A DNA stretch of 64,000 nt from Albugo candida (Eukaryota; Oomycota; Peronosporomycetes; Albuginales; Albuginaceae), in contig CAJNAR010000148.1 in NCBI GenBank assembly GCA_905220665.1, forward strand, positions 620,001 to 684,000, in the 5' to 3' direction. How positions within the stretch are numbered: the stretch's first letter is position 1; each line of letters begins with the position of its first letter. A program made the translations under genes and the position numbers. This document shows positions 47,718 through 58,714 of this stretch, one piece after another. The notes under the pieces are model-generated. The model had not been told where the DNA came from and ran no database searches. It saw only the letters and a program-made list of their open reading frames with translations.

Positions 47718-48704
47718 ATTGAGTCTAAAAAAGCGTCTGACTTTTTCGGGTCGGACGCAAATGCAATGGAAAAGTTCAAAAGTATTTCCAACACATTTTT
47801 AACGACCAGCGACTCGAAGACGAGCTAATGACTGCAAAAGATGAGCTTGAGCATCTCGAACGAGCAAATGCTGATATGAATAAGGAGCTAAGCGAGACGA
47901 TTGCAGATTCAAGGTCGAGAACGAGTTTTGGCATTCCGTGCAAACGCTTAAAAGACGTTATGGAGAAATACAAAAAAAAAAAATCACAAGAGATGAATCG
48001 CTCGCTGTTGGAGGTATTGCAGGTTGGGGTGAAATTTGCCGATGAAAGCTTTTCCTCCAAGCTAGGAAGACTGGCACCAGCGATACCTCGACCGGTGTGA
48101 TCGAGAACCGTGAAGATGCAAGATGTGATGCATGTCATAATAACAAACACTCGAGCAGCCAAGCTGTCGATCGTACTGCACTATTATTTCATAGCTTGTC
48201 TGTTTGTAGGGAAGAAGAGTATAAGCAGCTTTATGGAGAAATCTTGTCAAGTCATGACAATCTGACTTCCGTTCTTGCCGAAAAAGAGGCACAAAAATTC
48301 TGTTTTTGAACAAATTTGGAATGGAGAAGCAGGAAATGCTTACTTTAATTGCTGAGTTGGAAGCTCGAAATCACCATATCGTGGAGCAACAAGTCAAACA
48401 TGTGCGCTATTCAAAGCAAAAGTTACTTGCAGAGCAGAAACGGTGGGAACGGGACAAAATTGCTGCTGTTGAGTCGGTACAGGATACATTGAAGCATGAA
48501 TTGGAGAGCCAAATGAGCCAGACCACGGAGAGTGTTGCTCGTGAGAATAAACATTATCAGATGGAAATCGAATATCAGAATGCGCAGGTGGAGAAGATTC
48601 TCCATGCTCACGATATCTTACACGCACAATATCGACAATTGCGTCAAGCTCGGCGGTTACAGGAACAGATGCTTCAGAAGTTAAGTCAAGTAGTAGCTCT
48701 TTGA
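47718..48704 (+). CDS. Coiled-coil protein, left copy (frame interrupted)
   Basis: I do not recognise the family. The product is a long helical coiled coil, with segments DELEHLERANADMNKELSE, EEYKQLYGEILSSHDNLTS and QVKHVRYSKQKLLAEQKRWE. A likely start is MIESKKASDFFGSD at 47718. An intron fits at 48097-48209, joining PRPV to EEEYKQ. Two frame breaks remain, near 47780 (gaaaagttcaaaag) and near 48294 (cacaaaaattc). In each, adding one base at an A-run gives a continuous protein. The same breaks are in the right copy. Thus either the gene is decaying or the sequence under-counts short A-runs. A cytoskeletal or Golgi tether would be typical of such a protein, but that is a guess. Confidence 0.5.
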
Positions 48705-50310
48705 TGCACGTAATGCTCAAACTGCAGCGTCAAAAAAGCCGCTTAGTAACGACCACACACACCACGTCAAAGCATGAAGAAGATGTAAAGACTGCACATC
48801 ACCCCAGCAGCAGACCGACCAGATTCTTCTTCCAGTTGTCAATCACAGAACGTCGGAAAGTGCTGATTCTACATCATGCAAAACAATGTTATGCACGCGT
48901 AGGGAACAGTCAATGCAATCGATCATGAATGCTACAAATGATGCTCTCGAATTACATTTCCAGAAATGTCTGATGCAAAATTGGAAGCTGACGTGGATGG
49001 TTAGTTGAAAGAATACGCTAGGAACGAACGGAGCAAACCACGTCACAGGCAAATGGAAGTATTGAGTCATGCAACCATCCGGAGTTTTAGCAGACATCAA
49101 CGATTCCCTGCTTTGCAAGAAAACCGCGTCACGTCCACCGAGTCATGCAGTCAACAATTATAATGCTCGCGCACAAGGAAGGCATGAAGTGCATAGACAA
49201 GTAGCAACCAATCAACGCGATGACACTTTTCATATGAGCCAACGATGCTTTCTCAGGATATGAGCGCAACAAGTCAATTATTTCTGTATTATTAGACTTG
49301 TTGGTCAAGGCCGACGCGCAGGGTGGACGACTAAATAAAATCACAAGGTCCAGTACAATTCGACATTCGAAGGAGGTAAGGGCAGATTTTACTATCCATC
49401 CGGTAGTATCGCATACCACAACCACTTCGTGATAATGGACTGCTGGCTTCTCCATCATGTTTTTGATTGTCAATCGAATCCTTATGTGGGGCTGCCACCA
49501 GCAGTGCCATCGGCAAGTGGTCAACTATAAACTGCTTGTCTGGTTCAAGAGGTTCAATAGGAAGAGTATAGGATCAAGCTTGATTGTTCGTAAACTCTGA
49601 CATGCTTCTGTGAACAACACGACCTGCATTTCTTTAGAAACCTTTGCTGCAGCGAAGATTTACCATCCAGCATCTCACCAAAATATGTAAATTCTCATCT
49701 TCCCTTCTTTATGCAATCTGGGTATCGCTAGTCGATACAGCTGCCAATCTCGTTGGCTATCCCAGATCTTCTTTCCAAATCAGTATTAGTGTTCCAAGTA
49801 GACGTGCTCTAAGCCTCTGAATTTGAAGCATTTTGATACCTTTCTGTACAACTAGATGGCCTGGCTATGCGGTCGGGTGTTTCCGCTGACGATGCCAGGT
49901 TCACACGTCGTCGTTCTCTTTCGGATTATTTGATGAACGATCATGCATCCCTTTGCTCAATTATTTATGACGAGCGCTGAGGTAACATTAGTTTGCGAAC
50001 CTCACAAGTGTACGAACATCACGTGAAAATGCAAGTAGTGCTTCAATCTGTCAAAACTGTGCTTTCACTAGTCGCCATACGTCGTCAGGTGCAGACAGTG
50101 CGTTACATTATGCAACGGATAATGTCCTTATTAAAAACTCTATTATGTAGGTACTATCATCTCCTTAATCGTGATACTAGTGCCCTACAAACAAAAACAC
50201 TCGGAGTCCTCTACTCCTATCACAGTCATCGACGAAAATGTACACATTGTCTTTTACATGACTTTACGACAAATCGCTTGACGCCAGCGTAGTATCAGTC
50301 CGATAAAAAT
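48705..50310. other. Arm interior without a supported gene (left)
   Basis: Several frames of 60-130 codons exist on both strands, for example 49129-49524 on minus and 49993-50292 on plus, but none has a recognisable domain or a convincing start, and all are repeated exactly in the other arm. Regulatory sequence for the coiled-coil gene and the junction gene must lie here. Confidence 0.4.
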
Positions 50311-50513
50311 ATGTTATCTTCAGCATCGCGAGTCTCTCAAGAACTAAAAAGCCATATGGAATTCATGGTCAGTAGCTCTCTCTCGTTTTTTACCAATGTT
50401 GCTAGCTTCTGCAGCAGAGTGTCGAAACGCAATTTGAAGATGCCAAACGGTTTGAGGGATGGCGTTGGACCGGAACAGATAATCTGAGGCTAGCCAAAAG
50501 GCTCAAAGTAAAG
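50311..50513 (+). pseudogene. First exons of an unknown gene, cut by the repeat axis (left copy)
   Basis: Exon 1 (50311-50367) reads MLSSASRVSQELKSHMEFM. After a 47-nt intron, exon 2 (50415-50513) reads SVETQFEDAKRFEGWRW and LRLAKRLKVK and ends at a gtatgt donor. Both joins are in phase 0. Sixteen bases past the donor the arm ends and the spacer begins in the wrong orientation, so no downstream exons are available: the left copy is truncated by the duplication. The protein is unknown to me. Confidence 0.5.
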
Positions 50514-50533
50514 GTATGTCTGATCAAAATACG

Positions 50534-51052
50534 ACAGGCCGTACATATTTGTTGCACAACACGCAACGGCGTCACTTTCTCGAAATCTAAAGCATCATCT
50601 AGTTGCTTCGAGTTATTCGGTGTAAGCTTTCCGAGCATCTGGCGACAATCTTGGCTTTTTAGTGACGAAGTAGCTCCTATGTGGAGGCTCTTCCAAGACT
50701 TTGTGATCTTTTCTGCGCTACTCTCGCTGAACATAACGCTAAGCACCAGCATCTTCTTTTGCGGATGATGTGCGATATAAAGGGTTCTGTATTCCAAGAT
50801 GGTGATTGCTGCTACCTCTTGTCGTGTGTTGTGTTTTGATCAGACATACCTTTACTTTGAGCCTTTTGGCTAGCCTCAGATTATCTGTTCCGGTCCAACG
50901 CCATCCCTCAAACCGTTTGGCATCTTCAAATTGCGTTTCGACACTCTGCTGCAGAAGCTAGCAACATTGGTAAAAAACGAGAGAGAGCTACTGACCATGA
51001 ATTCCATATGGCTTTTTAGTTCTTGAGAGACTCGCGATGCTGAAGATAACAT
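50534..51052 (-). CDS. Unknown gene whose body crosses the spacer (right copy)
   Basis: On minus, the same two exons (51052-50996 and 50948-50850) lead into the unique spacer, where a further frame of protein-like sequence is open to about 50534, with TLYIAHHPQKKMLVLSVMF, SSAEKITKSWKSLHIGAT and MLGKLTPNNSKQLDDALDFE. The join would need an intron of about 34 nt (50849-50816), shorter than usual here; reading straight through instead gives a short tail ending at a TAG. Beyond 50534 the strand enters the left arm and reads antisense of the same gene, so the natural 3' end is missing or altered. This copy therefore carries the most complete remaining version. Function is unknown. Confidence 0.4.
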
Positions 51053-52658
51053 ATTTTTATCGGACTGATACTACGCTGGCGTCAAGCGATTTGTCGTAAA
51101 GTCATGTAAAAGACAATGTGTACATTTTCGTCGATGACTGTGATAGGAGTAGAGGACTCCGAGTGTTTTTGTTTGTAGGGCACTAGTATCACGATTAAGG
51201 AGATGATAGTACCTACATAATAGAGTTTTTAATAAGGACATTATCCGTTGCATAATGTAACGCACTGTCTGCACCTGACGACGTATGGCGACTAGTGAAA
51301 GCACAGTTTTGACAGATTGAAGCACTACTTGCATTTTCACGTGATGTTCGTACACTTGTGAGGTTCGCAAACTAATGTTACCTCAGCGCTCGTCATAAAT
51401 AATTGAGCAAAGGGATGCATGATCGTTCATCAAATAATCCGAAAGAGAACGACGACGTGTGAACCTGGCATCGTCAGCGGAAACACCCGACCGCATAGCC
51501 AGGCCATCTAGTTGTACAGAAAGGTATCAAAATGCTTCAAATTCAGAGGCTTAGAGCACGTCTACTTGGAACACTAATACTGATTTGGAAAGAAGATCTG
51601 GGATAGCCAACGAGATTGGCAGCTGTATCGACTAGCGATACCCAGATTGCATAAAGAAGGGAAGATGAGAATTTACATATTTTGGTGAGATGCTGGATGG
51701 TAAATCTTCGCTGCAGCAAAGGTTTCTAAAGAAATGCAGGTCGTGTTGTTCACAGAAGCATGTCAGAGTTTACGAACAATCAAGCTTGATCCTATACTCT
51801 TCCTATTGAACCTCTTGAACCAGACAAGCAGTTTATAGTTGACCACTTGCCGATGGCACTGCTGGTGGCAGCCCCACATAAGGATTCGATTGACAATCAA
51901 AAACATGATGGAGAAGCCAGCAGTCCATTATCACGAAGTGGTTGTGGTATGCGATACTACCGGATGGATAGTAAAATCTGCCCTTACCTCCTTCGAATGT
52001 CGAATTGTACTGGACCTTGTGATTTTATTTAGTCGTCCACCCTGCGCGTCGGCCTTGACCAACAAGTCTAATAATACAGAAATAATTGACTTGTTGCGCT
52101 CATATCCTGAGAAAGCATCGTTGGCTCATATGAAAAGTGTCATCGCGTTGATTGGTTGCTACTTGTCTATGCACTTCATGCCTTCCTTGTGCGCGAGCAT
52201 TATAATTGTTGACTGCATGACTCGGTGGACGTGACGCGGTTTTCTTGCAAAGCAGGGAATCGTTGATGTCTGCTAAAACTCCGGATGGTTGCATGACTCA
52301 ATACTTCCATTTGCCTGTGACGTGGTTTGCTCCGTTCGATCCTAGCGTATTCTTTCAACTAACCATCCACGTCAGCTTCCAATTTTGCATCAGACATTTC
52401 TGGAAATGTAATTCGAGAGCATCATTTGTAGCATTCATGATCGATTGCATTGACTGTTCCCTACGCGTGCATAACATTGTTTTGCATGATGTAGAATCAG
52501 CACTTTCCGACGTTCTGTGATTGACAACTGGAAGAAGAATCTGGTCGGTCTGCTGCTGGGGTGATGTGCAGTCTTTACATCTTCTTCATGCTTTGACGTG
52601 GTGTGTGTGGTCGTTACTAAGCGGCTTTTTTGACGCTGCAGTTTGAGCATTACGTGCA
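51053..52658. other. Arm interior without a supported gene (right)
   Basis: This is the reverse-complement counterpart of 48705-50310, with very few differences (one gives FDPSVFF in place of FVPSVFF in a non-conserved frame). No gene is supported. Confidence 0.4.
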
Positions 52659-53645
52659 TCAAAGAGCTACTACTTGACTTAACTTCTGAAGCATCTGTTC
52701 CTGTAACCGCCGAGCTTGACGCAATTGTCGATATTGTGCGTGTAAGATATCGTGAGCATGGAGAATCTTCTCCACCTGCGCATTCTGATATTCGATTTCC
52801 ATCTGATAATGTTTATTCTCACGAGCAACACTCTCCGTGGTCTGGCTCATTTGGCTCTCCAATTCATGCTTCAATGTATCCTGTACCGACTCAACAGCAG
52901 CAATTTTGTCCCGTTCCCACCGTTTCTGCTCTGCAAGTAACTTTTGCTTTGAATAGCGCACATGTTTGACTTGTTGCTCCACGATATGGTGATTTCGAGC
53001 TTCCAACTCAGCAATTAAAGTAAGCATTTCCTGCTTCTCCATTCCAAATTTGTTCAAAAACAGAATTTTTGTGCCTCTTTTTCGGCAAGAACGGAAGTCA
53101 GATTGTCATGACTTGACAAGATTTCTCCATAAAGCTGCTTATACTCTTCTTCCCTACAAACAGACAAGCTATGAAATAATAGTGCAGTACGATCGACAGC
53201 TTGGCTGCTCGAGTGTTTGTTATTATGACATGCATCACATCTTGCATCTTCACGGTTCTCGATCACACCGGTCGAGGTATCGCTGGTGCCAGTCTTCCTA
53301 GCTTGGAGGAAAAGCTTTCATCGGCAAATTTCACCCCAACCTGCAATACCTCCAACAGCGAGCGATTCATCTCTTGTGATTTTTTTTTTTTGTATTTCTC
53401 CATAACGTCTTTTAAGCGTTTGCACGGAATGCCAAAACTCGTTCTCGACCTTGAATCTGCAATCGTCTCGCTTAGCTCCTTATTCATATCAGCATTTGCT
53501 CGTTCGAGATGCTCAAGCTCATCTTTTGCAGTCATTAGCTCGTCTTCGAGTCGCTGGTCGTTAAAAATGTGTTGGAAATACTTTTGAACTTTTCCATTGC
53601 ATTTGCGTCCGACCCGAAAAAGTCAGACGCTTTTTTAGACTCAAT
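52659..53645 (-). CDS. Coiled-coil protein, right copy (frame interrupted)
   Basis: This is the mirror copy of the left-arm coiled-coil gene, with the same start (MIESKKASDFF), the same intron (about 53266-53154) and the same two one-base shortages at A-runs. I noticed no difference between the copies over the coding part. If the frame breaks are real, neither copy makes the full protein; if they are sequence errors, the locus encodes two identical proteins of about 290 residues, transcribed towards each other across the axis. Confidence 0.5.
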
Positions 53646-53781
53646 CATTCGGACAGGCTGCAGGGTCAGATAATCGCCCGAGCTACGACAATGGACAACG
53701 CTGCAAAAGCTCGCTCATTTTAGATGCCGATTCTATTATATATAGAAAGCAGCATCAATCCGATAAAATACGGAACGCTAG

Positions 53782-56130
53782 CTACAGCTCATCTTTAGAC
53801 GCTTTCTTGCTTTTCTTTTTCTTTCGTCGGCTTCTTCCCTTGCGGTGACGTTTCTTGGGTATTTCTTCAGCTTTCTCGAAAACTCGTTTTTGTTCCTTCT
53901 CCGCTTTGATAATTTCATCCATGATATCGCTCACATCTTCGTTATCGTCTTCTGGAAAGACTACGTTCTCCGTTTCAATTTCATCAAAACTGCATTCGTC
54001 CCGCAGTTCAGAAACAACGCCGATTGCGGACGTTCCAATTCGGCCTGTAATCACTCCTTTCAGAAAGTCTTGAAGGTTTTCAGCCTCAAACACGCCAATC
54101 ATTGTCGCAAATCGTTGTTTCGACAGAGAATATACCGCAATCGTTGGCATTTGGTACAATCCAACTTCAAAAGCTTCAGCAAAGTCTTTCTGACATTTAC
54201 CGTTCGACCACATAAACACAAACGGCTCCTTTTGCTGCTTGCTGGAGATGGCTACTTTTGTAAACGTGTCCATGTACTTGCTCAGCGTCGACTCCGGGTT
54301 TGACAGTGTGTCAATGTGGTTGCCAAAGAAACCGATAACGCAGATCTTGGAGCCGTCACAAAGCTTTTTCTGGTTTTCTTTGGTCAGATAAGGAATTATA
54401 TCAGAGGATGAGACACCACTGAGGTCTTCAACATCTGTATCTCCAGCTTTGAGCGATTGACTCGTGTATCCAGGATATTTGTGAAGCACTGATAGCAGAA
54501 ATCGGATAATGTTAAAGTAATTGTAAGTCCCTGCTTGCCTTTTATCATAACCGATCAAAAATGTTTTCTTCTCTGACTCGGGCTGATCAGGGACGCTCGA
54601 TTTGTCAGTAACAAAGCACACAAGAGATGTCTTTTGCTTTGGTGGAATACCGTACTGTGCCTTGCTTTCCTTCTCGATTTTGACAGCTGCTGCAAACGCA
54701 ACATTGTGACCAGGAAGCGCTACTGATACAGCACGTATAATGGCGGAAACTTTTTCATTTTCAGTAAAGAACAAGACTGGCAAAGCATTGTCTATTTCAG
54801 CTTGCTGAGCAAAGCGACTGATCTCCAATGCTGAATGTAACACCTCCACCACGTGAGGAATACTTTCGATAACAGCCTCTACTGCTTCCTTAAGAGTCTT
54901 GTACTGGTGCGGAAGGTGCAAGTCTTTCAATTGTTTTCGGGACAGAACGGGATGCAGACGATCAGATTTGTCTTCGAGACCAACAGGGAATACGCGATAT
55001 ATCCCAGATCCTCCATATAGGTCACAAAGAGGCTGATTGGCGTCATCACAATTAACTGCACCAAGAGATATGATACCATATTTCCGAGTCAGTGTATTCT
55101 GGGTCTTTACCCACTCAGTCGATGCTGCAGAAAGTATTTCGATATTTGACTGCGACCCAAAGTAAATGACCCAGAGTATTGTTGAATCGATAACGTATTC
55201 CTCAAATGTCGTCGTGTTAAGCATCTCGATCTGACCCCGGACTCGCGAGCTCTTTTTTGGCCGCACAGTTTCGGAGCAAAATGGCTTCAAAAAGCTTTTG
55301 ACATCATTGTACGAGTTTACTTTCTCGGTTGTGATGTCTGACCAATGTATACCTTGGTCCTCGAATGACGTCAGAGCCACTAATGCTGGAGTTGTCTCGA
55401 TCTCCAGTTTCCGAAACAAAGCGTCAAAGTCGTACTTGTCCTTTTTCTCTACCATTGACTCCATCGTCCTTATGTACACAAAGTGCACTCCTTGATCGTG
55501 TAACTCAATTGATAACGCCCGGTACACGTGTGGAATTTGTTTGCTTTTGCCAACCAAAATGACAACATTCATTTTGTGTTTCGCTTTGATAAATACCTTC
55601 TCCAAGCTTTTCACTGGGTCTTGGTGCGTAGTTATATTTGTGATGTAAACCGCTGGAATGGATGCCTTGACACGTTCTTTTAGATCGTTCAATCCACTGG
55701 ATAGTGCTTTATCGGCGTACAAGACTTCCATTCTTCTATACATATCTCCCGTGTAAGGATTCTTCTTCGGAGTCTCAAAGAACATGACCAAAGCTGGGAA
55801 CTGGGGTAATTTCCACGAAACGACAGTCTTTAACATTCCATTTCTTGCAGAGCCCAGATCGAGTACGTCAAAGACAGCAGCACCATGCAACTCCTCAGCC
55901 ATAGAGACAAAAGCGGTGTGTTTTTGTTGTACATATTGTTCGATACCATCACTCTTTACGTACTCGGACTGGGACTCTAACTCGGATCCGGAATTGACGA
56001 TGTATAGCACGTGCACTTTGAGATCTGATTGGAGTACTTGGAAATCCGAATCATTCTGTATATAGCGTATGGCTGCATTGGTCGCTGTCGTAATAGCAGC
56101 CAGCAACAAGAGCGTCAAAAAGCTAGCCAT
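53782..56130 (-). CDS. ER-resident thioredoxin-fold (PDI-like) protein with KDEL tail, right copy
   Basis: This is an intact 782-codon frame, nearly identical to the left copy: signal peptide MASFLTLLLLAAITTATNA, serial thioredoxin-like folds without CXXC, an acidic stretch and a basic tail ending in KDEL. Its upstream region (56131-56443) is only partly similar to the left copy's promoter, with substitutions and small indels throughout, so the two genes may be regulated differently. The contrast between diverged promoters and near-identical coding sequence is best explained by recent conversion of the coding part. Confidence 0.85.
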   Translation of the reverse strand: MASFLTLLLLAAITTATNAAIRYIQNDSDFQVLQSDLKVHVLYIVNSGSELESQSEYVKSDGIEQYVQQKHTAFVSMAEELHGAAVFDVLDLGSARNGMLKTVVSWKLPQFPALVMFFETPKKNPYTGDMYRRMEVLYADKALSSGLNDLKERVKASIPAVYITNITTHQDPVKSLEKVFIKAKHKMNVVILVGKSKQIPHVYRALSIELHDQGVHFVYIRTMESMVEKKDKYDFDALFRKLEIETTPALVALTSFEDQGIHWSDITTEKVNSYNDVKSFLKPFCSETVRPKKSSRVRGQIEMLNTTTFEEYVIDSTILWVIYFGSQSNIEILSAASTEWVKTQNTLTRKYGIISLGAVNCDDANQPLCDLYGGSGIYRVFPVGLEDKSDRLHPVLSRKQLKDLHLPHQYKTLKEAVEAVIESIPHVVEVLHSALEISRFAQQAEIDNALPVLFFTENEKVSAIIRAVSVALPGHNVAFAAAVKIEKESKAQYGIPPKQKTSLVCFVTDKSSVPDQPESEKKTFLIGYDKRQAGTYNYFNIIRFLLSVLHKYPGYTSQSLKAGDTDVEDLSGVSSSDIIPYLTKENQKKLCDGSKICVIGFFGNHIDTLSNPESTLSKYMDTFTKVAISSKQQKEPFVFMWSNGKCQKDFAEAFEVGLYQMPTIAVYSLSKQRFATMIGVFEAENLQDFLKGVITGRIGTSAIGVVSELRDECSFDEIETENVVFPEDDNEDVSDIMDEIIKAEKEQKRVFEKAEEIPKKRHRKGRSRRKKKKSKKASKDEL

Positions 56131-56443
56131 GTGAATGATTGGTGTTGTGCAATTCCTCCAAATTGATTCTGATTCTGAAGCACGTTCACAGAATGTTGGA
56201 GAATGATGACACGTGTCGGAGCTGTAGCCATACTACGTATACATGTATAGTTGATGTATCAGGAGACTTAAATCGCCTGAATGGCACATTATTAGCCAAT
56301 TGTATGACTTTATATTTTATTGCAAATGCGCGATATTCCACCAGCGATAGTGCGCGATGTCAACTAACAGATCATATGTGTATTTATATGGGAGCATGCT
56401 TCGTGATAGACCAGCATCAACGAAGGGTCGCCAGCTGTCGCTT

Positions 56444-57342
56444 CTATTGAACACCTATTTGGTGGTAGGCCGCTAGAATGTTTTCTGGAGTCATGTACCG
56501 GTACTTTTCATCGAGGTGGAGAATTGCTCGGTGCACATTAGCAATGTTATTTTTATCTTGAACGCTCAGAGGCTGTCCCGCATGTTCTTCTCTTCTCTTC
56601 GCCCATATCTCAGCTTTTGTTTCCATAACTTCCGACGCTGCATTCTGTTTATCTTGAAGATTGAACCCGGTGTCTTCTTGCATACTGCGTGTGATCCACA
56701 TGTATCCGTTCGTCCCAATGATAACATCGATGTTCAGATCCTCCCCAAGTGTGATCATATGCTGCTTCATCCGTTTCACTAATGCAGGGGATACGCAAAC
56801 AAATTGCCCATACTCAAGTTTTCCGTAACGCAAGCTACGAGTGTGCAGAGTTAGCGTACCATCGTACCGAACTTGCTGAACTTCAGCGCTAATGAGGTCA
56901 CTTTCTTGGAAAATTATTCGCATTTGCAGTTGATCTTCGTATGTTCTTCTCCGCTGTGCCCCACCCGGAAGATATACAGCGCTTAAAAGTAGCAATGCGT
57001 GATGTTGGCCATTCACATCAACTTTCCAGCGTTTATTCCCCACTTCTACGACTCGACCGACCACAATGTCCCCGACTTCTCCAGAGTATCGTGATGCGAG
57101 CGGCCGAACGGATATGAGTTGATTTACTTTTCTACGACACCAGCAACGCTGGCTATCAGTTTTTGATTATCATAGTACGTTCCGTGTCCTCTCAAACAAG
57201 CTTCACTTGCGCTATTGATCACTTGGCCAGGTAGCACAGCCGCGATATGGCCGTCTGTAGGCTCTATTTCACACACTTTAGCATCCACGTATTCATGTTG
57301 CGCGCTGACACTCGCTTGATGCAATCGGGTAGTAATGTCCAT
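56444..57342 (-). CDS. RRP4: Exosome subunit RRP4 (EXOSC2), right copy
   Basis: Two frames (57342-57124 and 57064-56444) together give a complete RRP4: the N-terminal barrel with LRGHGTYYDNQKLIASVAG, the S1 domain (GEVGDIVVGRVVEVGNKRW, YLPGGAQRRRTYEDQLQM) and the KH region (IIGTNGYMWITRSMQEDTG). The C-terminal helices (AKRREEHAGQPLSVQDKNN, ILHLDEKYRYMTPENIL) are absent from the left copy because of its deletion. The same one-base shortage at gtagaaaag shifts the frame after SVAGVVEK. If that base is really missing, the locus has no intact RRP4, which would be surprising for an essential gene, so a sequence error or a frameshifting mechanism should be considered. Confidence 0.82.
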
Positions 57343-57442
57343 TTATTAGGCGTGATCGAGCTAGCGTGGTCGACATTATTACAAGGGCTTTACAGATACA
57401 GTCAAAATGGTAAAGGGTAAAAGCGATAATCAATGAGTATAT

Positions 57443-58714
57443 TCAAGAAAATTGGAGATTCGATGCATTCTTGCTTGAAAAAGGTGCGTCGTGGGCTGTT
57501 CGCGGAATAGTGACTGTGCGGATTACTTCATAACCTTCCTTTGAGCCAGCATCTACAACAACAAATTCTGCTGTAATCTCTGTTTTGGTAAAAGATAATG
57601 CAAGAAATCCAAAAGATTGTGGTTCATCATGTTTCCAAACAAAACTTCCCGCGATAGGTTCGGGCACGCGCCCAATTGCAAGTCCACCTCCATTTCCAGA
57701 TGTAAGAAATGATATACCATCGTATACATGTTCGGCCATTGCGTGAGTGTGGCCGCTTATTGATAATGTAATTCCACATCTTTTGAGAAGCTCCAGCCAA
57801 CGGGATCGTATGACGACTTTGTCCATGTGCAGTAGTACGCTATAATGTGAGACCAGCACTTTGTGATGCGCTTTTGATGCACAAGCTATCTCATTTACCA
57901 TAGCATATGATTTTTGTTCCCACTCGTCCAGAAGATCAACGCACGCTTTCACAACATCAGGTTTAGCAGTACATGGATTTGTGCTCGTGAGACCTTTTGT
58001 ACTCCAAGTCCGACAAGTTCTCCATTTATCCGGCGCCGGTTCGCATTGGCAGCAAATACTCTTCTTACTCTTAATTGAGTTCATGTCCACGTAGTACAGG
58101 TTAACAACAAGGCCATTATTGGTGAATGTCTCCATATAATTTTTTTTTGCATACCAGAGTTCATTTTCTTTTGCGTAGCCTGTTTGTGCTTCTGCCATAT
58201 CGTTTAGCGCTTCGATTACCATCTCTTTAGTGTCGCTTGTTATTCTTTCCTTCTAAGTGAATTTATCGCCATCTACATCTACATCTGCACCTACATCTAC
58301 AGTTACCTTCTCAATGCACAAAGGCGCCCCCTGACCAAAATCGTGATTTCCATAAACACCACTCCACTCTATCACTTGTTCATGCAAATGCTTGTAGACT
58401 TCTACAAAGCTCACTTTCATCCGTTTGGTACGGCTATATGTTCTCACACCGTAGGGGTAAAAACTGTCTCCCAACTCCAAAACATGACATGTGCCATGTT
58501 CTTCGGTCCACGAAACCATGATAGCCGCCACAGACTTTTGATTCTCTACCATTCCTCTACCATCATCGGGGGCGCCCCAATAGCCCAGTGCCATCACATT
58601 GATCTCACCCCGCGGGTTTTGACTCGATTTATCAAAATAAGAATGGGTGAAGCTTGGGACGATAAGGGTCTCAAATAAAGCGACCAGAGATAGAATTGCC
58701 ATGTACCTGACCAT
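57443..58714 (-). pseudogene. Purple acid phosphatase-like gene, right copy, with in-frame stop
   Basis: The frame opens at 58714 (MVRYMAILSLVALFETLIV) and keeps ELGDSFYPYG, GNHDFG, LVSHYS and SGHTHAM. However, the first metal-binding motif reads MALGYWGAP, with Tyr in place of the Asp that bridges the metals. A TAG at 58253-58255 interrupts the same reading frame, which continues with KERITSDTKEMVIEAL to the normal end at 57443. The stop falls in a segment with an Asp-rich insertion (VGADVDVDGDKF) absent from the left copy. From about 57972 outward the copies diverge strongly in sequence and length, whereas the 3' half is nearly identical. Both changes point to loss of function. Confidence 0.85.

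Larger units (their letters stand above)
43491..57972. repeat. Giant inverted repeat, arms about 7.1 kb, spacer about 0.3 kb
   Basis: Left arm 43491-50529 and right arm 50834-57972 are reverse complements. From the centre out to the KDEL gene start, paired positions add up to 101363; beyond the 100-bp deletion in left RRP4 they add up to 101463. Examples are 45233/56130, 47581/53782 and 44121/57342. Coding regions and the central 3 kb are almost identical, whereas the promoter of the KDEL gene (44849-45232 against 56131-56443) is visibly diverged. The unpaired spacer is about 50530-50833. Confidence 0.93.

Noticed and set aside
48705..52658. Many 60-130-codon frames in the arm interiors as genes
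   Set aside because: They overlap on both strands, lack starts, domains or splice logic, and are simply mirrored by the inverted repeat.
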